This document shows, piece after piece, positions 49,470 to 57,896 of a stretch of DNA of 64,000 nt; positions within the stretch are counted from its first letter, which is position 1, and the number at the start of each line of letters is the position of its first letter. Source of the DNA: BJHL01 sp040378885 (GTDB taxonomy: Bacteria > Planctomycetota > Phycisphaerae > Phycisphaerales > UBA1924); contig JBKDAN010000014.1 in assembly GCA_046316615.1 (NCBI GenBank), forward strand, positions 1 through 64,000, in the 5' to 3' direction. The notes under the pieces are model-generated. The model was not told where the DNA came from. It saw nothing but the letters and a program-made list of their open reading frames with translations, and did no database searches. The position numbers were made by a program, and so were the translations under genes.

Positions 49470-51413
49470 TTGAAGATCGCTCCCGCTGGTCGTTGTGGTT
49501 CGCTCGCGCTTGCGTTGGTTGTTGTCGCCGGTCTGTGTGCGCCGGTCGGCTCGGTGGCGTTGGCTCAAGATGGAGCCGCCCCCGCGCAAGCTGAGAAGAA
49601 GCCCGTCAAGAGCGTGATGGACCTGCCGCGCCATACGTACAAGATCGAGGGCAAGGCCAGCGAGTTCCTGCTGACTGACGCGCCGTTCAAGGCCTTCGTC
49701 AGCGAGGTTCGGAAGAACACCGAGAAGACGCTCGCCGAGTACGACATCACCGACAAGACGACCATGAAGGGCATGCTGGGCCTGCTGCAAGCTATCGCCA
49801 TCTTCGAAGGTCGCACGGACGACGCCCTCGCCATCACGCCCAAGCTCAGGGAGCTGGAAGACAAGGAAGGCGTAAAACTGATGACGGGCGAAGCCCTCGC
49901 CGCCCGCATTGAAGCCAAGGCGGCTTCCAGCGGCGATGAAGCTGCGTACATCGAAGCCTTCAAGCAGAATCTCGCCAAGCGCATCGGTGCGCTGCCGTGG
50001 GAGAAGGTGCGTGAGGAAGTGAAGCAGACTCGCTCAACCGCGCTGATCATCTCTCGCGATCTGGTGCTCGGGCAGATCCAGGCGAGCCTTGATCCGGTCG
50101 TTGAACAGAACGAAGGCGAAGTCTCGGGCGACATGGTGACCGGCCTGATCCGCATGCGCGTCATGCTGGATCATCAACTGCCCCTTATGCCTGCCATGGC
50201 CGAGGTGTACGGCGATCTGATCGACAAGAACGAGAAGAAGGTCGCGATCGAAGACAAGTGGACGCCAAACCTCGTCACTCTCAACAGCGGCGACAACGCC
50301 AAGCCGGTCGTCATGGCGGTGTGGGACAGCGGCGTGGACACCGCCATCTTCGCGCCCAAGCAACAGCTGTGGACCAACACCAAGGAAGTCGCCGGCAACG
50401 GCAAGGACGATGACAACAACGGCTTCGTCGATGATGTGCACGGCATCGCTTTCGACCTGCGCGGCAACTACACGCCCGAGCTGCTGCACAGCGTGAAGGA
50501 AATGAAGAACGACAAGTCTCTGGTCGTGAAGCACACCAAGGGCCTGATGGACCTGCAGGCTGCGGTCGACAGCCCCGAAGCCAACGCGCTGCGTCAGTAC
50601 ATGAGCACGCTCAAGGCCGATCAGGTCGAAGGTTTCCTGGAAGATCTGGGCCTCTATGGCAACTACAGCCACGGCACGCACGTTGCCGGCATCGCCGCCG
50701 AAGGCAACCCCTTCGCCCGCGTGCTTGCCGCCCGCATCACCTTCGACTTCAAGAGCATTCCGCAAGTGACGCCCAGCATCGAGCAGGCCAAGAAGGACGC
50801 CGCCGCTGCCGAAGCGACCATCGAGTACTTCAAGAAGGCCGGTGTGCGCGTCGTCAACATGAGCTGGGGCGGCAGCGTGAAGGGCATCGAAGGCGCTTTG
50901 GAAATGAAGGGCGTCGGCGAATCTCCCGAAGCCCGCGCCAAGCTTGCCCGCGAGATCTTCGACATCGGCAAGACCAGCCTCGAGAATGCGATGAAGAACG
51001 CTCCTGAAATTCTCTTCGTCGCCGCCGCCGGCAACAGCGACAACGACAACGAGTTCAGCGAGATGATCCCCAGCGGCCTCAACGTGCCCAACATGGTTAC
51101 CGTCGGCGCCATCGACAGCAGCGGCAAGCCCACCGACTTCACCACCTTTGGCAAGAACGTCGTGCTCTATGCCAACGGCTTTGAAGTCGACAGCTACGTG
51201 CCGGGCGGCGAACGCATGAAGTTCAGCGGCACCAGCATGGCCAGCCCCAACGTGGCCAACCTCGCCGGCAAGATCGTCGCCCTCAACCCCAAGCTCAGCC
51301 CCACGGAAATCGTGGAAGCCATGAAGCGCACGGGTGACCCGCTCGAAGGCTACGAAGGCCGCATCATTGTGAACCCCAAGCGAGCCGTCGGCGTGCTCCG
51401 CAGCGCTCAGTGA
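49470..51413 (+). CDS. Secreted subtilisin-like serine protease (S8 family)
   Basis: A TTG start at 49470, preceded by AAAGGA, gives 647 residues with a signal (SLALALVVVAGLCAPVGSVALAQ); the frame further upstream runs through the word array. About 200 residues of pro-region precede the S8 catalytic domain. The catalytic triad is Asp286 (VWDSGVD), His401 (SYSHGTHVAG layout, written NYSHGTHVAG) and Ser589 (SGTSMASP), with the oxyanion Asn522 (AAGNSD). A calcium-type loop GNGKDDDNNGFVDDV lies at 309-323. It should be exported and self-processed. It is a monocistronic gene ending with a terminator. Confidence 0.9.
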   Translation: MKIAPAGRCGSLALALVVVAGLCAPVGSVALAQDGAAPAQAEKKPVKSVMDLPRHTYKIEGKASEFLLTDAPFKAFVSEVRKNTEKTLAEYDITDKTTMKGMLGLLQAIAIFEGRTDDALAITPKLRELEDKEGVKLMTGEALAARIEAKAASSGDEAAYIEAFKQNLAKRIGALPWEKVREEVKQTRSTALIISRDLVLGQIQASLDPVVEQNEGEVSGDMVTGLIRMRVMLDHQLPLMPAMAEVYGDLIDKNEKKVAIEDKWTPNLVTLNSGDNAKPVVMAVWDSGVDTAIFAPKQQLWTNTKEVAGNGKDDDNNGFVDDVHGIAFDLRGNYTPELLHSVKEMKNDKSLVVKHTKGLMDLQAAVDSPEANALRQYMSTLKADQVEGFLEDLGLYGNYSHGTHVAGIAAEGNPFARVLAARITFDFKSIPQVTPSIEQAKKDAAAAEATIEYFKKAGVRVVNMSWGGSVKGIEGALEMKGVGESPEARAKLAREIFDIGKTSLENAMKNAPEILFVAAAGNSDNDNEFSEMIPSGLNVPNMVTVGAIDSSGKPTDFTTFGKNVVLYANGFEVDSYVPGGERMKFSGTSMASPNVANLAGKIVALNPKLSPTEIVEAMKRTGDPLEGYEGRIIVNPKRAVGVLRSAQ

Positions 51414-51456
51414 TTCGCCCGCTCAGTTTGGTGTCACAAGTTGATAGCACACACAG

Positions 51457-51485
51457 CGCCCGCCTTCATCGGCGGGCGTTTTTCG
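51457..51485 (+). terminator. Rho-independent terminator
   Basis: An 8-bp perfect stem (51457-51464 with 51471-51478), 6-nt loop and TTTTT tail. It lies between the convergent subtilase and CPBP genes. Confidence 0.88.
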
Positions 51486-51505
51486 TTTTGCATGCTCAAT
51501 GTACT

Positions 51506-52366
51506 TCATCGCGCCAGAATCGCAAGGGCGATAACGTCATAGAGCGCGTGCGAGGCGACCACGATCCCAAACCCGCGCAGCACGAAGATGATCGCGAAGT
51601 ACGCGCCACCCATCACGTAGGTGATCAGCAGTGGCAGGTGCAGTTCCGCGCCCGGACCCATCCGGACGTTGTGATAGAACGCGAATGTAACGGCCGACAA
51701 CGCGATCGCCACGCCGTACGCCCAGTGCTCACCCGTACGCAGCAGGTCGGCCAACACAAAGTGCACGAACGCGATGAGCATCCAGCGGAAGACAAGTTCT
51801 TCGTACAGCCCTGCGCCGATGGACAGCGTGAGTCGCGCCATCAGCCCCAGCTCTACAGGTGGAGAGCCTGCTCCGACCGGGCCCGTCTGCGCAAAGGGAA
51901 GCAGCTTGGTCCCCAGCCCGTTTGCCAATATCGCGCCGATGACCACCAGCGCAACCGCCCACAAAAAGCTCTCCAGCCCCATGCCCACCATGACATCGCC
52001 TCGAAACGACGACTTGGGATACTCCGGTTTCGGCTTGTACGCCGCGTGCCAGCACAGCAGCACCACCGTCAGCAAAATGGGCGGCAGGTGAAACCCGACC
52101 GCGCCGAATGCATCGAGCAACTGCGTCAGCATCAGTCGCGCTCGCACGATCTCGCGCATGCCGTCCGCATCCAGAAAGAGCAGCGTGCCCAGTTCGTACA
52201 GAATGAGCAGCGGCAAAAGAAAGATGAGCACTTGCAGAGGCCGCTGCGACAGATCGAGGTAGATCGCCCACGCCCCGGGCGGCCTGATCTGCGCGGCATC
52301 ACTCTTCGCGGGCTCTTTCGCCTTTGCGCGGGGACTGCGCGGATTGGCTCGCGTCACCTTCGGCAT
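51506..52366 (-). CDS. CPBP-family intramembrane metalloprotease
   Basis: A 286-residue membrane protein with about seven hydrophobic segments. The CPBP (Abi/Rce1-like) motifs are Glu189-Glu190-x-x-x-Arg194 (YEELVFRWM), His232 (FAFYHN) and His273 with Asp277 (ASHALYD). Members cleave prenylated or membrane peptides, and some confer bacteriocin immunity. The N-terminal 40 residues are a basic soluble extension. The substrate is unknown. It follows rpsT on the same strand but is separated by a terminator and a word array. Confidence 0.9.
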   Translation of the reverse strand: MPKVTRANPRSPRAKAKEPAKSDAAQIRPPGAWAIYLDLSQRPLQVLIFLLPLLILYELGTLLFLDADGMREIVRARLMLTQLLDAFGAVGFHLPPILLTVVLLCWHAAYKPKPEYPKSSFRGDVMVGMGLESFLWAVALVVIGAILANGLGTKLLPFAQTGPVGAGSPPVELGLMARLTLSIGAGLYEELVFRWMLIAFVHFVLADLLRTGEHWAYGVAIALSAVTFAFYHNVRMGPGAELHLPLLITYVMGGAYFAIIFVLRGFGIVVASHALYDVIALAILAR

Positions 52367-52387
52367 AGTTCAACGCCTACGACACCC

Positions 52388-52435
52388 GCACTTCGGCACT
52401 TCGCAGTCACAGGCACAAGAACAGAGGCAGGGGCC
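52388..52435. repeat. 8-bp word array upstream of the CPBP gene
   Basis: Two identical gcacttcg units (52388-52403) are followed by degenerate units cagtcaca, ggcacaag, aacagagg, caggggcc. There is one arm only. It lies between the CPBP gene and the rpsT terminator. Confidence 0.6.
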
Positions 52436-52449
52436 TGTGCAAAAACAAA

Positions 52450-52474
52450 CAACCCTACGCCAGGCGCAGGGTTG
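52450..52474 (-). terminator. Rho-independent terminator of rpsT
   Basis: A stem of 7 bp (52450-52456 with 52468-52474), extended by an inner GC-rich pairing, followed on the minus strand by TTTGTTTTT. Confidence 0.82.
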
Positions 52475-52517
52475 CATGATTGACCACGGGATTATCGACG
52501 CGATGCACGCGTCGTGA

Positions 52518-52811
52518 TTACTTCTTAGCAGTAGCAGAGCCGCCGCCGGTCTGCTTGGCCTTGAGCTTCACCACCATGCGGCTCTTGCGACGAGCAGCCT
52601 GATTCTTGTGAATGATGCCCTTAGCGGCGGTGCGATCGATGACCTTCTGGCACTTCAGGAACTCTTCCTTGGCCTTGTCGGGGGTGCCGTGCAGAAGGGC
52701 TTCGGTGAACTCCTTCATCGCGGTGCGCATGGTCTTCAGACGCCAGCGGTTCAGCTCGCGACGAGTTTCGTTCTGACGGACAGCCTTCTTTGCGGTACGG
52801 GAGTGAGCCAT
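52518..52811 (-). CDS. rpsT: 30S ribosomal protein S20
   Basis: A 97-residue basic protein starting MAHSRTAKKAVRQNETRR, with GAGGAA upstream (52817-52822). It binds the 5' domain of 16S rRNA during 30S assembly. The usual helical S20 pattern is seen (RLKTMRTAMKEF; AKGIIHKNQAARRKSRM). The C-terminus has a short Gly/Ala/Lys tail. It is transcribed alone, with its own terminator. Confidence 0.95.
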   Translation of the reverse strand: MAHSRTAKKAVRQNETRRELNRWRLKTMRTAMKEFTEALLHGTPDKAKEEFLKCQKVIDRTAAKGIIHKNQAARRKSRMVVKLKAKQTGGGSATAKK

Positions 52812-53057
52812 TGTGTTCCTCGTGTCAAATCCAACCCGGCGGCGGTACTCGCTGCGCCGGGCCTGAATGATTGCACGCCCGCCGACGGAATCAAGGCGCG
52901 ACCTTGACCCGTCCGACATCCCCCAACCACAGGACAAAAACCTATCAGCGGCCTCCCAAGCAACGCGACCGAACCCGTCACTTGCATTTGCGTACCACTT
53001 CCCCTATCGTCCTCTCCACAAGTTTCGAAAAGCCGGCCCCGCCGACTTTCCGAGCAA

Positions 53058-53131
53058 GCGGGTGTAGCTCAATTGGATAGAGCACCTGACTACGGATCAG
53101 GAGGTTTAAGGTTCGACTCCTTACACCCGCG
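53058..53131 (+). tRNA. tRNA-Arg(ACG)
   Basis: A complete 74-nt cloverleaf. Acceptor GCGGGTG/CACCCGC, D-stem GCTC/GAGC, anticodon stem CCTGA/TCAGG with loop CTACGGA (anticodon ACG), and T-stem TAAGG/CCTTA with loop TTCGACT. The discriminator is G. CCA is not encoded. Confidence 0.97.
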
Positions 53132-53148
53132 TTGGATAGTCCCGCTTT

Positions 53149-53182
53149 GACCCTCGCAACCGCGAGGGTCGTTTGCTTTTTG
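53149..53182 (+). terminator. Rho-independent terminator of tRNA-Arg
   Basis: A perfect 9-bp stem (53149-53157 with 53162-53170) followed by GTTTGCTTTTT. Confidence 0.88.
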
Positions 53183-53337
53183 CCTCGCGATGCTTCCCGT
53201 CTACGCTCCCGCGTCAGTCGCGCGAAGACTGTCATGGACGACTCACGAACTTTGTGCGTTTCAGGAAGAGCAAACCGATAAATTCGGTTGACGCACACCT
53301 TTGTTCCCCGCGTCGCACGCGGGGCTTGAGGGGCCTT

Positions 53338-54525
53338 ATGCCGCGACTGCCCATCGAGAACGCCTCCCCGACCACCATCACCCTCAACGGGCGCACGCTC
53401 TCCGCGTTTGCCGGGTGCAATTACCTGGGCCTGGGCGCACACCCCCGCGTTGTCCATGCGTTGACGACCGCCGCCCAGCGCATGGGCATCTCGACGACCG
53501 CTAGCCGCGAGACCACGGGCAACATGCTGGTGCACGAGGCGCTCGAAGCCGAACTCGCGCACTTCATGGGGCAGGAAGCCGCGATCCTCTCCGCAGAGGG
53601 CTACACCGCCAACTTCATGGCGCTGCAAGCCCTTGCCTTCACGCATCGCATCGCGATCATCGACACGCACGCGCACCGCAGCATTCGCCATGCCGCCATC
53701 GCTGCGGGCATGCAGGTCTTTGAGTTTGAACACCTGAATATCGACAGCGCCGCGTGGCTGAGCAAGCAGTACGCCGACCAGGGTGTTGTCATCATGACCG
53801 ACAGCGTCTTCGCGGCTGACGGCGCCATCGCGCCGTTGCCGCAGTTGCTTGATTGCCTGCCCGCCAAACGCGGCGTGCTGCTCGTTGATGATTGCCACGG
53901 TTTGTGCGTGCTTGGCCAGGGCGGCCGTGGCACCGTCAGCCACTTCGGCCTGAGCGATCCGCGCATCGTCATCACCACCACGCTCGCCAAGGGCATGGGC
54001 TGCTATGGCGGCGCAGTGCTGGGCACCAGGAAGTTCATCCAGCACGTGCAAGATAACGCATGGGTGTATCGCAGCGCGACCCCCGTACCCCCGCCCATGG
54101 CCGAAGCGGTGCGCGAAGCCGTCCGCATCCTGCGTGAGGACACCACGCTGGTGGACAACCTGCGCCGCAACATCGCTCTCATGCGCCAGAGCCTCTTCCT
54201 GCTGGGCCTGCAACTGCCGCCCGAAGGCGTGCCGATCTTTACCTTCGCCATCAGCCCTGAAGACCGCATGCAGCGTGTGCACGAGATGCTGCTCGAGCAA
54301 GGTGTTTTCGCCCCGCTCATCAGCTACCCGGGCGGGCCTGCAGAGCGGTACTTCCGCGTGGTGGTGAATGCGGCACACACCAGCGAGCAGATTGACACGC
54401 TGTGCCGATTGCTCGCGCAGGCGATGGACACGACGCGGCTGGAAGGCACGCCGCGGCGAATGCCGGGGCTCGAGGTGAAGATGGGTGAGGGGAAAAGCGG
54501 GGTCCGAGTGGCAGTAATGGGGTAA
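53338..54525 (+). CDS. PLP-dependent alpha-oxoamine synthase family protein
   Basis: A 395-residue fold-type I enzyme of the BioF / KBL / serine palmitoyltransferase family, which condenses an amino acid with an acyl-CoA or acyl-ACP. The PLP lysine is Lys218 (TTTLAKGMGCYGG), the cofactor-binding Asp and His are in DDCHGLC (184-190), and the usual YLGL stretch (29-32) is present. The family DEAHS is DDCHG here, a small deviation. No biotin, threonine or sphingolipid genes flank it, so the product (AON, 2-amino-3-ketobutyrate or a sphingoid base) cannot be assigned. The start at 53338 follows the tRNA terminator. Confidence 0.88.
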   Translation: MPRLPIENASPTTITLNGRTLSAFAGCNYLGLGAHPRVVHALTTAAQRMGISTTASRETTGNMLVHEALEAELAHFMGQEAAILSAEGYTANFMALQALAFTHRIAIIDTHAHRSIRHAAIAAGMQVFEFEHLNIDSAAWLSKQYADQGVVIMTDSVFAADGAIAPLPQLLDCLPAKRGVLLVDDCHGLCVLGQGGRGTVSHFGLSDPRIVITTTLAKGMGCYGGAVLGTRKFIQHVQDNAWVYRSATPVPPPMAEAVREAVRILREDTTLVDNLRRNIALMRQSLFLLGLQLPPEGVPIFTFAISPEDRMQRVHEMLLEQGVFAPLISYPGGPAERYFRVVVNAAHTSEQIDTLCRLLAQAMDTTRLEGTPRRMPGLEVKMGEGKSGVRVAVMG

Positions 54526-54599
54526 CGTGCCCGCTGGGCGAGCTTGAGTGATGTCCGCAACTACATTTTCGCCTAAATTTAAGTGATGCCTGAAAGCAA

Positions 54600-54627
54600 A
54601 AAAACTCCACCGAATGGTGGAGTTTTT
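54600..54627. terminator. Rho-independent terminator, symmetric
   Basis: A perfect 12-bp stem (54600-54611 with 54616-54627) with loop GAAT, an A-run on the left and a T-run on the right. It lies between the convergent alpha-oxoamine synthase and secreted protein genes. Confidence 0.93.
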
Positions 54628-54648
54628 AGATACGAGACGAAGCTGCCT

Positions 54649-55287
54649 TCAAGGAGCTGCCGGCTTCATGCACTCGTAAGAACAATCGGCTGCACCGGTC
54701 GTTGAGTTACAAGCGTACTTGAAATTCAGAATTCGCCCAGAGCCGCAGATGCGTACCGCAGACTCTTCGCAATCTGACAACGAAGGTGTACACGCAACGG
54801 TCGTGACAGCGGCGATAACGCCTTCGATGATTCCATCGACGAGCACAGGAGAATCGCCCACGCTGAACTGATACTCATTACCGCCCGCGAACATTCGCAC
54901 CGACTGAGTATCAGGTCCCAGAGGTTCGGCCTCGTCAACGAATCCGACGACAAGTTCTCCGGCGTCAATCACGAATATTCCGCCGTCGTCATAGACCATA
55001 GTTGATGAGTGGGTGCCAGCAAGAGTGACATCCATGAGCAGCGTCGGATCGATTCGCGAAGGCATCGCCGCGTGCATCTGCCAGTTATTTCCGTCGACCG
55101 ATACGGTCCCTGCAAACTCGCGGCCGTCGTCGACATTCCGAATTACGAACGGCTTGGAAAGTTTCGCGTGACCGACATCTTGATTGTGAATCGTCGTCTG
55201 CGGAGGCGTTTGCGACGCGCCCGCGATGCAACTCATGGAAGCTGCAATACCAAGGACTACAAGACTGATTCGACGCAAAGTGGGCAT
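54649..55287 (-). CDS. Secreted hypothetical protein with C-terminal cysteine cluster
   Basis: The start at 55287 gives 212 residues with a signal (MPTLRRISLVVLGIAASMSCIAGA); the cysteine in SMSCIAG could be lipidated. The mature part is acidic and Val-rich, with two halves. The C-terminal about 50 residues contain six cysteines (TVACTPSLSDCEE, RICGSG, KYACNS, DCSYECMK), likely disulfide-bonded in the periplasm. The coding and upstream sequence is clearly AT-richer than the neighbours, a possible sign of horizontal transfer. No family is recognised. A G-tract lies 52 bp upstream of the start. Confidence 0.72.
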   Translation of the reverse strand: MPTLRRISLVVLGIAASMSCIAGASQTPPQTTIHNQDVGHAKLSKPFVIRNVDDGREFAGTVSVDGNNWQMHAAMPSRIDPTLLMDVTLAGTHSSTMVYDDGGIFVIDAGELVVGFVDEAEPLGPDTQSVRMFAGGNEYQFSVGDSPVLVDGIIEGVIAAVTTVACTPSLSDCEESAVRICGSGRILNFKYACNSTTGAADCSYECMKPAAP

Positions 55288-55338
55288 TTCAATACTCCCA
55301 CTTAGTCCCGCACCAAGAGCCAAGATGACGAGTAACCA

Positions 55339-55349
55339 GGGGGGGGGGG
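55339..55349 (-). promoter_or_regulatory. G11 homopolymer tract in a promoter region
   Basis: Eleven G residues (plus strand) lie 52-62 bp upstream of the secreted protein start, where a promoter or an operator would be expected. Homopolymers this long are prone to slipped-strand mispairing and can switch expression. No other such tract is seen in the window. Confidence 0.6.
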
Positions 55350-55493
55350 ACTAAGCGAGTTCGCCCCAGTTACGCGGACCTCGATAGATTACTAAAAATC
55401 GGCTCTTGATGCAAGTATCTCTACGAGAATTCGGTCAATTTTCGATTTCACGAACCTCACGACGACATTGCTCGTGTGCAAATTTACGATTCA

Positions 55494-57506
55494 CTACTCA
55501 GCCCGGCGCGCCCACTCAAACTCAAGCGGCTGCAGTTCATTCGCCAGTTTCGCGCGCTCGTCCCCAAGTTGATTCGCGCGGCTAGGGTCGCGCCACACGA
55601 TATCAGTCGCCATCTCCGCGTCAATGGCCTTGATGCGCGTTTCGAGCTTGGTGATCTGCGCCTCGAGTTTGTCCTGACTCATGCGCTCCAGCGCTGTCGT
55701 CGCGTTGCTGCGTGACGCGCTGGCCTTCTTCGCGGCTTGCTCCGCCGCGGCCTGCTCAGCTCGCTTGCGTTCTTCAGCTTGACGCTGCTTGCGCTGGGCA
55801 TCTTCCTTGCGAGCCTTCTCCGCAGACTCTTCCGCAGCGCGACGCTTCACTTCCGCAGCGTGCTGCTCGGCCCACTGCGAGTAGTTGCCCATGAACACTT
55901 CGGCGTTGCCCTGCCCGTCGAGCACGATCAAGTGATCGCACGTCGCGTCGATGAGCGCGCGATCGTGGCTAATGAGCAGCATCGTGCCGTCAAACCCGCC
56001 ATCCATGCACATCGCGTCTTCGAGGCGTTCCGCACTGGGAATATCAAGGTGGTTCGTCGGTTCGTCGAGAACAATGACGTTTTTCGCGCTCGCCAGCAGA
56101 CCGGCCAGAACAGCTCGGCTGCGCTCGCCGCCCGACATCACCCGCAGTTGCTTCTCCTGATCTTCTCCGCTGAACAGGAACGCACCCGCGAGGTTGCGCG
56201 CCTGTTGCTCACTCAGCGCGGCTTGCGGAGCTTCTTTCAGAATCACGCCCTGCAGGTACCGCACGACGGTCTGATCCAGTTCCAGATTCTCATGCGTCTG
56301 GCGGTAGTAGCCCACTACCAGATTGCTGCCAAGCTGAATCTTGCCGCTATCCAGCGGCGTTTCGCCCAGAATGCACCGAATCAACGTGCTCTTGCCCGCA
56401 CCGTTGGGGCCAATGACGCCCCAGCGCTCGCCGCGTTGAATGCTCAGCGACAGATCGTGGAACAGCACCTTGTCGCTGCCGTCTTCGCGCTTGTATCGCT
56501 TGCTCGCTTCGCGCAGTGCGATGACCACATCGCCCGTGCGTGGCGCCGTCGGCAGCTTGAACGCGAACGTGTCCAGTTCCATCGGACGCTCAAGCGTGTT
56601 GTCGCGCTTGTCGCGAATCAGTCGCGTTTCGCGACCCTTGGCCTGTCGTGCACGTTGTCCCGCCTTGAACCGCCGGATGTATTCCTCTTGCTTGCGCCAC
56701 TGGCTCTGCTGCGACTCAAACGCCCGCAGCATCACCTCGCGGCGCTCGGCACGAAGCTCAATGAACTTCGCGTAGTTACCCGGATAGTCAATAAGCCGCG
56801 CCTGCTCAACTTCAATGATGCGATGCACCACGTTGTCCAGCAGGTAGCGGTCGTGGCTCACCATGAGCACGGCACCCTTGAACTCATCGACCAAAAACCG
56901 CTCGAGCCAGATGCGCCCTTCGATGTCAAGGTGGTTGGTTGGTTCGTCCAGCAGCAGCACATCCGGACTTTCCAGCAGCAGCTTCGCCAGGGCCAGTCGC
57001 CCGCGCTGTCCGCCCGAGAGCTGCTTCACCTTCAGCGTGAACTGTGCATCCGAGAAACCAAGCCCGTGCAGCACTTCGCCGATCTTGTGTTCCGCGGCAA
57101 ACCCGCCCGCCGCTTCCATTTGGCTCTCAAGCTCGATCTGATGCTTCATCAGCTTGTCGAGCGCATCGCCCTGGGCAGTTGCCATCTGGTCGTAGATCTG
57201 ATTGATCTGCTCATGCAGCGCGTGAATGTGCTCAAACGCCCGTTCCGCGGCGTCGTGCAACGTGTCTTCGGGGTCAAGCTCGGGGTCCTGCCGCAAGTAC
57301 CCCGCGCGACTGCCGCGTTGCAGTGCCACCTGTCCCTTTTCCTGCCGAATCATGCCCGCCATGATCTTCAGCAGCGTGCTCTTGCCCGTGCCGTTGCGCC
57401 CCACCAGACCGATGCGTTCGCCCGGTTCAACAGAGAGTGAGACGCCATCAAGAATGATGGTGTCGCCATAGCGGTGTTCGATATTTGTACAGGTAAGCAG
57501 CGGCAC
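55494..57506 (-). CDS. ABC-F family ATP-binding protein (Uup-like)
   Basis: Two ABC ATPase domains and no membrane part. The GTG start at 57506 fits the family N-terminus (LLTCTNIEHRYGDTIILDG) and gives 670 residues; an ATG at 57584 would add 26. Each half has a Walker A (GRNGTGKS; GPNGAGKS), a signature (LSGGQRGRLALA; MSGGERSRAVLA) and a Walker B (LLLDEPTNHLD; IVLDEPTNHLD). The C-terminal 90 residues form a charged coiled coil, as in Uup. ABC-F proteins act on ribosomes or replication intermediates. The substrate site is inferred, not shown. Confidence 0.9.
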   Translation of the reverse strand: MPLLTCTNIEHRYGDTIILDGVSLSVEPGERIGLVGRNGTGKSTLLKIMAGMIRQEKGQVALQRGSRAGYLRQDPELDPEDTLHDAAERAFEHIHALHEQINQIYDQMATAQGDALDKLMKHQIELESQMEAAGGFAAEHKIGEVLHGLGFSDAQFTLKVKQLSGGQRGRLALAKLLLESPDVLLLDEPTNHLDIEGRIWLERFLVDEFKGAVLMVSHDRYLLDNVVHRIIEVEQARLIDYPGNYAKFIELRAERREVMLRAFESQQSQWRKQEEYIRRFKAGQRARQAKGRETRLIRDKRDNTLERPMELDTFAFKLPTAPRTGDVVIALREASKRYKREDGSDKVLFHDLSLSIQRGERWGVIGPNGAGKSTLIRCILGETPLDSGKIQLGSNLVVGYYRQTHENLELDQTVVRYLQGVILKEAPQAALSEQQARNLAGAFLFSGEDQEKQLRVMSGGERSRAVLAGLLASAKNVIVLDEPTNHLDIPSAERLEDAMCMDGGFDGTMLLISHDRALIDATCDHLIVLDGQGNAEVFMGNYSQWAEQHAAEVKRRAAEESAEKARKEDAQRKQRQAEERKRAEQAAAEQAAKKASASRSNATTALERMSQDKLEAQITKLETRIKAIDAEMATDIVWRDPSRANQLGDERAKLANELQPLEFEWARRAE

Positions 57507-57896
57507 AGGAGGGGAGCATAGTGGGGGCGATGTGCCTTTGCGCGTGGCACTTACCCGCGAAGTTTCGCAAACCATAGCGACCACTCTACTTGCCGCAACG
57601 CCGGCTGCTTGATTCGCCCATCCGGCTGCTTAGAATCGGTTCTTGGCCCACCTTTGGGTACTCGCTATGGACGACGAAGACGACGACAACGCCCCGTAGC
57701 TACCGCCGGTTGACCGCCATCTGCGATGGCGTCTGGTCCCGGTCCCCTCCCATTTGCCTAAGTCACTGGCCTTTCGAGGCTTCTGGCGTTTTCAACACCC
57801 CACTCGGAATACCGATCGTTTTCCTAAAACGATCTCGTTTCAAGCATCGCACCGGGCCGTCGGTCAAGCACCGCAGCCCACTTTCGGAGAGTTTCC
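57507..57896 (+). other. Long fusA leader region
   Basis: These 390 bp hold no long gene. They contain a small plus-strand open frame, 57667-57699 (Met then DDEDDDNAP and stop), a 9-bp hairpin gatcgtttt-cct-aaaacgatc at 57814-57834, and GGAG (57886-57889) as the fusA ribosome-binding site. The promoters of fusA and of the divergent ABC-F gene must lie here. No known ribosomal protein leader motif was recognised. Confidence 0.5.

Noticed and set aside
55737..57440. 567-residue plus-strand open frame
   Set aside because: Antisense to the ABC-F gene, whose Walker and signature motifs are complete.
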